A stretch of DNA of 64,000 nucleotides. It comes from Thermoguttaceae bacterium. Its GTDB lineage: Bacteria > Planctomycetota > Planctomycetia > Pirellulales > Thermoguttaceae. The stretch is taken from contig JAFSMO010000055.1 in NCBI GenBank assembly GCA_017447865.1, positions 62,001-126,000 on the forward strand, written 5' to 3'. Below are positions 52,235-59,933 of this stretch, piece after piece (positions within the stretch are counted from its first letter, which is position 1; the number at the start of each line of letters is the position of its first letter). A program made the translations under genes and the position numbers. The notes under the pieces are model-generated. The model ran no database searches. It saw only the letters and a program-made list of their open reading frames with translations, and was not told where the DNA came from.

Positions 52235-53167
52235 ATGAATCTTTCCCGACGTTCTTTCCTGAAACACTCCACCCTGCTCGCCGCCTCCGCCGCCGCTTTG
52301 CCGGAGTTTGTGAAGGCCGAGGAACCCGCAGCCGTCCCGCGCCCGAAAATTGCCGTTCTGGGCCGTCTTCCCGACGCGGCCAAAATCGAAGAAATGCAGA
52401 AACTCGGCATTGACGGGATGGAAATCTCCGGCCCGTTCACGATGGAAGAGGCAAAAGCCGCCCGGAAAATGGCCGAAGCCGCGGGTTTCCGCTTTCACTC
52501 CTGCATGGGCGGAGGCTCCGTCGAGAGGATGGAACTCGCCGCGGAGCTGGGCGCGGACGCCGTGCTGGTCGTCCCGGGCCGCGTCAGCGGCGTGAAAATG
52601 CCCGAGCCGTGGGAGTTCAAGATCCAGTTTGACGAAAAGACCAATCTGCTCCAGCAGGTCGTCGAGGGCGACAATTCGCCGTATGCCGACTACATCAAGG
52701 CGCACAACGAGGCGATGCAGAAGGCGCGGGCGCTGGTGGAAGGCCTGATCCCCGCCGCCGAGAAACTCGGGATCACGATGGGGCTGGAAAACGTCTGGAA
52801 TAATATGTGGGTCCATCCCGCTTTCGCAGCCAATTTCGTCCTTTCGTTCGGCGTGCCGCAGGTCCAGGCGTACTTCGACTGCGGGAACAACGTGAAGTAC
52901 TACCCCCGCCCGCAGGACTGGTTCGACGCGTACCAGGGGAAAGTCATCCGCGTGCACATCAAAGACTTCAAGCTCAACGAAGACGGTCACGGCGGGCGGT
53001 TCGTCCGCGTCATGGAAGGCTCGATCGACTGGCCGGCCGTCCGCGCGAAGATGATCGAGTGGAAGTACGACCGCTGGATCACGGTCGAACTCGAAGGAAA
53101 CCCGCTCTCGCTCGAAGAACAGGCGAAACGGATGAAGCTCATCCTCGACGGCAAACCGCTCGAATGA
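52235..53167 (+). CDS. Tat-exported sugar phosphate isomerase/epimerase (xylose-isomerase-like barrel)
   Basis: A 310-residue protein preceded by AAAAAGGAGCCGCC. The N-terminus LSRRSFLKHSTLLAASAA is a Tat signal. The barrel has GIDGMEISGPFTMEEAKAARK, VLVVPGRVSG, ENVWNNMWVHP, QAYFDCGNNVKYYPRPQDW and VHIKDFKLNEDGHGG. Metal-binding Glu/Asp/His in these positions fit the AP2-endonuclease-like fold of sugar isomerases. Relatives act on inositol or ketose intermediates; the exported form probably works on free sugars in the periplasm. It sits next to the large secreted protein and is expressed from the divergent promoter. Confidence 0.88.
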   Translation: MNLSRRSFLKHSTLLAASAAALPEFVKAEEPAAVPRPKIAVLGRLPDAAKIEEMQKLGIDGMEISGPFTMEEAKAARKMAEAAGFRFHSCMGGGSVERMELAAELGADAVLVVPGRVSGVKMPEPWEFKIQFDEKTNLLQQVVEGDNSPYADYIKAHNEAMQKARALVEGLIPAAEKLGITMGLENVWNNMWVHPAFAANFVLSFGVPQVQAYFDCGNNVKYYPRPQDWFDAYQGKVIRVHIKDFKLNEDGHGGRFVRVMEGSIDWPAVRAKMIEWKYDRWITVELEGNPLSLEEQAKRMKLILDGKPLE

Positions 53168-53205
53168 TCAATTAAGAATTAAGAATGATGAATTATGAAT
53201 GAAAA

Positions 53206-53245
53206 GGGGACTCGCCTCACGCTGAGACGGGTCCCCAAGTTTTAT
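53206..53245. terminator. Terminator between convergent genes
   Basis: GGGGACTCGCCTCA, loop CGC, TGAGACGGGTCCCC (53206-53236), then AAGTTTTATAT. The stem has two mismatches. Confidence 0.7.
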
Positions 53246-53261
53246 ATAATCAATTAAACTC

Positions 53262-56200
53262 TCAAGCCTGCTTTTTCGCCCTTCTTCCGGCGAAGCACAT
53301 CAGGCCGGCGCCGATGGCGAGCAGAAGCCACGTGGCAGGTTCCGGAACGTCACCTCCAACCGGAGACGGCGACAAAGCCCCGTTCAAGGCCACGATGCCT
53401 GGCCGGCTGAAGTCCAGACCCCAAACTCCGAAGGCCTGGGAATCGTCAAGCGTCAATTCAACCTGCTCCGTCAGGTAGGTCAGAAAATCCAGAACGATCG
53501 ACTCGGCATCGCCCAGCATTTCTTTCATGACTTCTTCCGTCACGATCAGCTGAAGGTCCGCGGCACCGCGCACATCACCCACGTCGGCCGGCTGCTTCTC
53601 GGTGACGAGCTTCTGGTACATTTCCTCGTTCGTCAGGTCGATGATGTACTTCGAGCCGGCTTCAAACAGCGCGTTCCCGGTAACCGTTCCCGTGAGCTGA
53701 ATTTCACCGCCGGCTTTGACCGTCACGTCTCCGTTAACGGTTCCATCGAGATCAAGCATTCCGCCGTCGTTGACCGTGACCGGAGATTTCAGCGATCCGG
53801 TGACGTTCAGCGTGCCCTCGGAAACCGTGGTGGGACCGGTGTACGTGTTCGCCCCGGAAAGGGTCCACGTGCCGGTGCCGACCTTCTCGACGGAAATCAC
53901 GTCGTTCGCGGTGCCGTGCGTGTAGTTCTGAATGGATCCGGAGTACGTCGCGTCGGTATTCGCACCGCCTACCTGGACCGTGACCGCGGTCTTCTGATTG
54001 TCGTTGCCCGTGCGCAGAACGCCGTTTCCGGAAAGCTCGCCGAACTGGAAAACACCCGAATCGTCCGGCGCGTTGGAGGCGAGGAAGAAATTGCCGCCGT
54101 CGCCGACGTATTTGGCGTTCGGAGACGAGGATTTATCATTATAAAGGCCCACGAAAGCGCCGTTTTTGCTCACGACGGTCCCTTCGAAAGCGGTGGAATC
54201 ACCCTGGAACCAGAGTTGATGCCCCGCCGAGCCGCTGCCATCGAGCACGACCTCGCCGCTGCCGGTCACGTCGCCGGTGATAAACGTCCGCGCGTTGTTG
54301 GACATTTGGACGAGCGTCGAAGTGTCCGCGGTCACGTCCACATCGCCGAGTTTGAGATTAATGTCGCCCGCGACCTTTCCGCCGTTAAAGACGACCGAAT
54401 TCGCGATGGAGTTCGCATTTCCCGAGACGAGCGTTCCGCCTTCGTTCAAATTCACGACCGCGTCGAGCGAGGCCGCCTGGCTCGAGTTCCCGACGGAGAA
54501 CGTTCCGCCGTTCACGTCGATGGCCGTCGCATCGGTCATGGCGGTCTTGGTCACGACGTCGCCGCCGTTGACCGTGATCTTCGCCACGCTGATGGCCGGG
54601 TTGGAATCCTGGAAAATGATCTGCCCCGTTGCGCCTTCCGCGGTTTCAATGACCATTTCGGCCCCCGCGACCTGACCGAAAATGACGTCGGACGAGTTTT
54701 CCTGAAGGAGCGTGCCGCCGTTGAACGTCACTTCCTGGTTCACGTACACCCGCGAGATGGTGCCGTCACCGAAGTCCGCGCCGCTTTGACGGTTGAACGC
54801 GAGGGTCCCATCCTCGCCCACCACGATCGGCATGACCGCCGTCGGGACCGGGTCGAAGGAGGAGTAGGTGAAGCCCTGAATGTGGCCGTTTTTGTTCTCT
54901 CCGCCGTCACCGATCTGGAATTTTCCTTCGGAAACCGTCAGGGTGCCCGTGGTCAGCGTAACTCCCGGACTGTTCGCCCAAGTCCACGTACCGATGCCGA
55001 CTTTTTCGATGTTGACTTTGGTGGTCCCCTTCGAGGTCGTGTAGTCGAGGAATCTTCCCGCGAACGTGCCGCTCATGTCTTCGCCGCCGACCTGGATATT
55101 AATGTCCGTGACCCCGTTGTTCGTCGCATCAGCGCCCGAACGGAATTCCGAGGTCGTGCCCGTCGTCTCGATCATCCCGAACGTGAAAACGTCCGTGTTG
55201 GTCTTCGGAACGATGATGATCCCACTGGCGTTTCCCGTGTTCACGACGTACCGGGCGGCAGCGCTCGCCGATTTGGTTTCCTCCGTGTCCGGATCATAGT
55301 AAAAACCGAGCCAGCTCGCGGTGGACGTAATCGTGCCGGAGTACCCGGAATGGTCACCGAGGAAGTGGACCTGAGAGCCGCCGGACTTCGTCAGATTGGC
55401 CGAGCCGGTGAAATCACCGAGGAATTTCAGCGAGCCGCCCGTCGCGTCGATCGTACTGTCGGAGGCGACTTTCACGTCACTGGCGAATCGGATGTCCCCC
55501 CCCGCGCCGGCGTTTCCAAGCGTACCGCCGTCGAGCGTCAGGGAGCCGGTCCCCAGCGCATTGCCGGTCTTGACGTTCAGGAGGCCCTCACGCACGACGA
55601 CTTCGCCGCTGAAATCCGCGTGGCTTCCATCAACCATCAAATTGCTGGCACCGGTTTTCAGGACGATGCCGGAGCCTTTGAGCTGCCCGTCCCGGATCCG
55701 GATGTCCGCCTTGTTCGCGTTGAACTCCAGGTCATAATCGGCCGCACCGGTCAAATCTTCCGGCCGGGAAACCGTGACGCCGGCGGCGAATTTGATCTCA
55801 GCCGTCCCGGCATTTTCGATCATCGTCCCGTTGGAGGCGCTCACCGTGAAACCGTAGTCATTAATACTTGAGCGGTTCGTGCGCAGAACGCCGTAATCCT
55901 TCAGAATGATGGGACCAAACCATGCGCCCGAATCTGCGCCGCTCCCGTACTGGAGGGTCGTCCTGCGGATCACTTCCGATTCCACGGAGGTTTCGGGATC
56001 CACGACCGTGACTTTTTCACCGGAGATCGTGATCGTGTTTTCGGTGGTACCATCCTTCTGAGCCCCTCCCGTGGGGACCAGCAGGGTTCCGCCGCCCGTC
56101 AGGACGATCGTTCCGTGCTCGTTTCCGCCGCCAGCAAATCTCAAACCGCCGCTCCACGTGAGCGTAACGCCCGGATCGACCGAGATCTCACCGGCGCCGT

Positions 56201-57305
56201 TGCTGCGCATCACCTTGTTCGACGCATCGCCGGCGTAGCCGCGGATGTACATGGTGGCGGCGATTTCCGAATCTTTCGTGACTTTCGTCGTACCGCAGAG
56301 CAGAACGTTTCCGTAACCGGAGCCGGCATTCGCGGTTCCGTCCGGATTCAGGGCCGTGATTTTGCCGCCGTCCAGGACCAGATCACCGAGATTGACGTGG
56401 CCGGAGCTGAGGTTCAAAATGCCGCCGTTGGTCAACTTGAGGATGAGGTTGCTTTTCGTCCGGTCGCCGTTCTTGTCGCTTACGAATTCAGAGGTTTTGA
56501 ACGCGTTGCCCACGCCGATGTCGAACGTCGTGTGCGAGCCGTCGGTTGCGGTCGTGGTCCCGTCCACGACGATCGTCGTGCGCAACAGGCCGTCGTCGTA
56601 GGTCCCCACCGCTTTCGTGAGTTTAAACGTTCCGCCGCCGTCAATGATCATCTTGACTTTCCCGCCGTTCGTATCGTTGAACGTTATAGGCGCGTTGAAG
56701 GTGAGCGTTTTGCCGGGAGAGACCGTAAAGGCCGTGGAGTTTCCCGGAACGCGGTTCGTGGGTTCCCGGACCATGATTTTGTCGGTGCCGGTGATCGTCG
56801 CGTCATCGGTGGCGGTGATGGTGCCAGCCAGAAGGATCGACCCCCAGCCGGAACCATTGGCGGAGACCTCGATGCTTCCTCCGTTGAGCGTGACATTTCC
56901 GAGGTTCGCATTATTCCCGGCCGCGGTAAACGTGATCTTTCCGCCATTGACCGTAATGGGCGCCGGAGTATCGGTCCCCAAACCGAGGGGGTTCTTGCTG
57001 CCCAGTTCCAGCGTGGCGCCCGAGGCGACCGTGATGCCGCTCGTTCCGCGGAGCGTGTTCTCCGCGCCCAGCTTCAGCGTGCCGGCGTTGATCGTGGTGG
57101 AACCCGTGTAGGTGTTGTTCCCCGTGAGCGTAAACGTTCCATCCCCATTCTTCACGAGGTCGTTTGCCCCAGTGAACGGGACCGTGTAAGTATCGGGGTC
57201 AATCGGCTCACCATCGGCCGTGACGGTGATCGTCGCAGCCGGGCAAAGGGACGCCATCAAAACGAAAACGGTAAAAAAGGCGGTTCGGGAACGAAGCATT
57301 TTCAT
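53262..57305 (-). CDS. Autotransporter-associated beta-strand repeat protein with PEP-CTERM anchor
   Basis: A 1347-residue protein. Start 57305 (ATG; 57299 is an in-frame alternative) gives a signal peptide (RTAFFTVFVLMASLCPA). The body is made of PATR-type repeats (NTYTGSTTINAGTLKLG, LTGTTTVTEGTLN style), forming a long beta-solenoid. The C-terminus DVPEPATWLLLAIGAGLM followed by basic residues is a PEP-CTERM signal, so an exosortase should process and anchor it at the surface. It lies divergent from the HzsA-like gene; a weak -10/-35 pair (TATAAT and TTGATT with 15-base spacing, about 57372-57398) could serve it. The chain has no enzyme motif, so a structural or adhesive role is likely. Confidence 0.9.
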   Translation of the reverse strand: MKMLRSRTAFFTVFVLMASLCPAATITVTADGEPIDPDTYTVPFTGANDLVKNGDGTFTLTGNNTYTGSTTINAGTLKLGAENTLRGTSGITVASGATLELGSKNPLGLGTDTPAPITVNGGKITFTAAGNNANLGNVTLNGGSIEVSANGSGWGSILLAGTITATDDATITGTDKIMVREPTNRVPGNSTAFTVSPGKTLTFNAPITFNDTNGGKVKMIIDGGGTFKLTKAVGTYDDGLLRTTIVVDGTTTATDGSHTTFDIGVGNAFKTSEFVSDKNGDRTKSNLILKLTNGGILNLSSGHVNLGDLVLDGGKITALNPDGTANAGSGYGNVLLCGTTKVTKDSEIAATMYIRGYAGDASNKVMRSNGAGEISVDPGVTLTWSGGLRFAGGGNEHGTIVLTGGGTLLVPTGGAQKDGTTENTITISGEKVTVVDPETSVESEVIRRTTLQYGSGADSGAWFGPIILKDYGVLRTNRSSINDYGFTVSASNGTMIENAGTAEIKFAAGVTVSRPEDLTGAADYDLEFNANKADIRIRDGQLKGSGIVLKTGASNLMVDGSHADFSGEVVVREGLLNVKTGNALGTGSLTLDGGTLGNAGAGGDIRFASDVKVASDSTIDATGGSLKFLGDFTGSANLTKSGGSQVHFLGDHSGYSGTITSTASWLGFYYDPDTEETKSASAAARYVVNTGNASGIIIVPKTNTDVFTFGMIETTGTTSEFRSGADATNNGVTDINIQVGGEDMSGTFAGRFLDYTTSKGTTKVNIEKVGIGTWTWANSPGVTLTTGTLTVSEGKFQIGDGGENKNGHIQGFTYSSFDPVPTAVMPIVVGEDGTLAFNRQSGADFGDGTISRVYVNQEVTFNGGTLLQENSSDVIFGQVAGAEMVIETAEGATGQIIFQDSNPAISVAKITVNGGDVVTKTAMTDATAIDVNGGTFSVGNSSQAASLDAVVNLNEGGTLVSGNANSIANSVVFNGGKVAGDINLKLGDVDVTADTSTLVQMSNNARTFITGDVTGSGEVVLDGSGSAGHQLWFQGDSTAFEGTVVSKNGAFVGLYNDKSSSPNAKYVGDGGNFFLASNAPDDSGVFQFGELSGNGVLRTGNDNQKTAVTVQVGGANTDATYSGSIQNYTHGTANDVISVEKVGTGTWTLSGANTYTGPTTVSEGTLNVTGSLKSPVTVNDGGMLDLDGTVNGDVTVKAGGEIQLTGTVTGNALFEAGSKYIIDLTNEEMYQKLVTEKQPADVGDVRGAADLQLIVTEEVMKEMLGDAESIVLDFLTYLTEQVELTLDDSQAFGVWGLDFSRPGIVALNGALSPSPVGGDVPEPATWLLLAIGAGLMCFAGRRAKKQA

Positions 57306-57448
57306 TTTTAATCTGATTTGGAATGATTGAAAAAATGTGGGGAGAGTATTCCCCTGAAATTCTATACTCTTATTATATACCAATTTACGTGAAATCAAGT
57401 CCTTTTTTTTGAATTTTCTCAAAAAAACAGAAAAAAATTCCAGGAATC

Positions 57449-57477
57449 TTGACTTTTGAAGGACGCCGTGTTATAAT
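57449..57477 (+). promoter_or_regulatory. Strong sigma70 promoter of the HzsA-related gene
   Basis: TTGACT (57449-57454), 17-base spacer, TATAAT (57472-57477), 49 nt before the ATG. Confidence 0.8.
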
Positions 57478-57525
57478 TTTCAGAAACGTCCCGTCCTTTT
57501 TGTCGTTTTTGTCAAGGATCGTGCC

Positions 57526-59922
57526 ATGAAAGCGATTTCGAATTCCTCCCTCCTTTTTCTCTTTCTCCTGACTCTCATTTCCTTCGCGGCCGCCAATGAC
57601 GCCGAATTCCGGAAGCAGATCGAAGCGGACTGGCTCGCTGAAGAGGCGCGGCTGGACCGGAACCCCGCCGACTGGGCCGTGATCGACTCGCTTTTTGAAC
57701 GCACGGAGAAAACCGTCGCGTCGTGGCACGCCGAGCCGGAAGGTCTTCAGCCGCTGCTTGCGGAACTGGCCGGTCTGAAACGCGAAGCCTGGGCGCTGCG
57801 TCAGGCGGAAAGCGGTTCGGCCGAGGCGGACCGTCTCGCGCTTTACCTCAAGATCCGCTGGTGCGTTCGCCGGATCGTTCTTCTTCATCCGGCGCTGAAA
57901 GACCGGCCCGTCGCGTTCATGAAGCAGCGGCGCGTGATCCAGCAAATGTTCCACGAATATTCCGGCTGGTACTACGACTTTTTCGGGACTTCCGGCGGCG
58001 GCGTGTTCATCCTCCCCCGGCCCGGCCAGTCGGACGAGACCGTCGAGCTGACCGGCAGTCTGCCGACCGGGACGTTCTGCACGCCGTCGCTCTCGTTCGA
58101 CGGGAAAACCATCTACTTCGCCTGGTGCCGCGTCATCGAGGGCGAGCGTCCCTGGGACGAGGGCCGATTCGATTCCGCCAAACTGCCCCCGCGGCCGGAA
58201 AACGCCCAGGGATTTGAGTTCAACTACTTCTCCACGACGCGCCCGGCCTTCCACCTCTACGCGGTCGATGTGGACGGGAAAAACCTCCGCCAGATCACGT
58301 ACGGGATCCATGACGACGTGGACCCGTGCGAGCTGCCGGACGGCCGGATCGCGTTCATGAGCACCCGCCGGGGCGGTTACATTCGCTGCAACAGTCACTA
58401 CGAGCCGCTCGAAACCTCGACGATGCACACGGTCCGGAAGGACGGGACGGAACTGACCCAGCTCTCGTACCACGAAACGGACGAATGGCATCCGTCCGTG
58501 CGTCCCGACGGCCGGCTCCTCTACACGCGCTGGGACTACGTGGACCGGGACGCCACGCTCTTTCACGGGATTTGGACCTCGAACCCGGACGGGACGGCGC
58601 CGATGCACCTTTTCGGGAGTTACACGATCGAGATCGACGCGCACTACCAGCCGAAAATGATCCCCGGAACGAAAAAAATCATCGCGGTCGCCGGCGCTCA
58701 TCACGCGGTGGTCGGCGGGGGCCTGATCCTGATTGATACGGAAAAGCTCTCGCGGGACCCGCAGGACGGGACCGACTCCATGACGGCGGTGGAAAACCTC
58801 ACGCCGGAGATCCCGTTTTCCGAGGTGAATCACCAGTGGGCCAAGTCGTTCTATTCGTGCCCTCTGCCGCTTTCTGAGGACCATTTTCTCGTGGCGTTCA
58901 GCTTCGACCCGCTCCCAGGCATGGGGCCGAACTACCGCGAGGACTCGAAGAGCGGGATCTACTACTTCGACCGCTTCGGGAACAAGGAATTGCTCTACCG
59001 CGACCCGGAAATTTCGAGCGTCGGGCCGATGCTCCTGAACACGCCGGACGGGGTCCCGTTCGTGAAGAAGCCGCCGATCGTCCCGAGCGTTCTGGACGAA
59101 AAACTCGCGGAGGAGATGCAGGGCGAATTCTTCCTGAGCGACGTGAACATCAGCCAGCTCCCGATGCCGGCCGGGCGGAGAATCGTCGCTCTGCGCGTCT
59201 TCGAGCTGCTCCCGAAAACCCAGAACGCCGGCGGAAACTCCCCCCGGATCGGCTGGGCCAATACGATCCCCGCCAGGTCGTACCTCGGTGAGGTCCCGGT
59301 CGAGTCGGACGGCTCGGCCTTCTTCCGCGTGCCGGCCCGCAAACCGCTCTACTTCCAGGCGATCGACGCCGAGGGCAAAGCCGTGCAAGGGATGCGCAGC
59401 AACGTGTACCTCCAGCCCGGCGAGAAGCGCGCATGCATCGGCTGCCACGAGCCGGTAAATCAGGCGATCCCGCAGAAAAACGTGCCGCTTGCCGGACGTC
59501 GTGCGCCTTCGGTCCCCGAGCCGACGGTCACGGAACCGGGCCCGCTGGGGTACGTCCGTCAGATCCAACCGATCCTGGACCGGAACTGCGTGAAATGCCA
59601 CCACGGGGGCGACTCGAGCCAGCCGGACCTGCGCGGGACGGACGCCGGCGAATTCACGGCCTCGTACGAAAGCCTGAAACCTTACTTGCGCTGGTACGAG
59701 TGGGGCGGCCAGTCGATCTCGCTGATCACCTCCCGCCCCGGCGAGTGCGGCACGGACCAGTCGCCCCTGACGAAGATCCTGACGGACGAAAACCACCGGA
59801 CCGTACCCCTCCCCGACGCCGACCGCCGTGTGCTTTACCTCTGGATGGACACGAACTCGCCGTTCTACGGGTCGTACAATCCCCGCGAGAGAGAACTGCA
59901 GAAAGAAGGAAAAAAACTTTGA
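57526..59922 (+). CDS. HzsA-related multi-domain cytochrome c protein
   Basis: A 798-residue protein with signal peptide (SSLLFLFLLTLISFAAA). The central ~400 residues form TolB-type propeller strands (DGKTIYFAWCRV, DGRIAFMSTRRGGYIRCN). Two haem c sites follow: CIGCH (~637-641) and CVKCH (~688-692). This is the layout of hydrazine-synthase-alpha-related proteins in Planctomycetota, most of which lie outside anammox organisms. It does not by itself imply anammox: no hzsBC is nearby. It probably performs a periplasmic redox reaction of unknown substrate. It has its own strong promoter, and cas3 begins 11 nt after its stop. Confidence 0.9.
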   Translation: MKAISNSSLLFLFLLTLISFAAANDAEFRKQIEADWLAEEARLDRNPADWAVIDSLFERTEKTVASWHAEPEGLQPLLAELAGLKREAWALRQAESGSAEADRLALYLKIRWCVRRIVLLHPALKDRPVAFMKQRRVIQQMFHEYSGWYYDFFGTSGGGVFILPRPGQSDETVELTGSLPTGTFCTPSLSFDGKTIYFAWCRVIEGERPWDEGRFDSAKLPPRPENAQGFEFNYFSTTRPAFHLYAVDVDGKNLRQITYGIHDDVDPCELPDGRIAFMSTRRGGYIRCNSHYEPLETSTMHTVRKDGTELTQLSYHETDEWHPSVRPDGRLLYTRWDYVDRDATLFHGIWTSNPDGTAPMHLFGSYTIEIDAHYQPKMIPGTKKIIAVAGAHHAVVGGGLILIDTEKLSRDPQDGTDSMTAVENLTPEIPFSEVNHQWAKSFYSCPLPLSEDHFLVAFSFDPLPGMGPNYREDSKSGIYYFDRFGNKELLYRDPEISSVGPMLLNTPDGVPFVKKPPIVPSVLDEKLAEEMQGEFFLSDVNISQLPMPAGRRIVALRVFELLPKTQNAGGNSPRIGWANTIPARSYLGEVPVESDGSAFFRVPARKPLYFQAIDAEGKAVQGMRSNVYLQPGEKRACIGCHEPVNQAIPQKNVPLAGRRAPSVPEPTVTEPGPLGYVRQIQPILDRNCVKCHHGGDSSQPDLRGTDAGEFTASYESLKPYLRWYEWGGQSISLITSRPGECGTDQSPLTKILTDENHRTVPLPDADRRVLYLWMDTNSPFYGSYNPRERELQKEGKKL

Positions 59923-59933
59923 AAGGAAATTTT

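Noticed and set aside
53916-55871. 651-codon plus-strand frame inside the PEP-CTERM protein
   Set aside because: It is a shadow of a repetitive coding sequence without a ribosome site.
57385-59796. 803-codon minus-strand frame opposite the HzsA-related gene
   Set aside because: The plus strand carries CxxCH haem sites and a strong promoter; the minus frame has no recognisable feature.
57526-59922. Evidence for anammox
   Set aside because: HzsA-related proteins are common in non-anammox planctomycetes, and no hzsB/hzsC or hydrazine dehydrogenase gene is present.
59433-59933. N-terminal extension of cas3
   Set aside because: It overlaps the HzsA-related gene in another frame, and a good ribosome site precedes the ATG at 59934.
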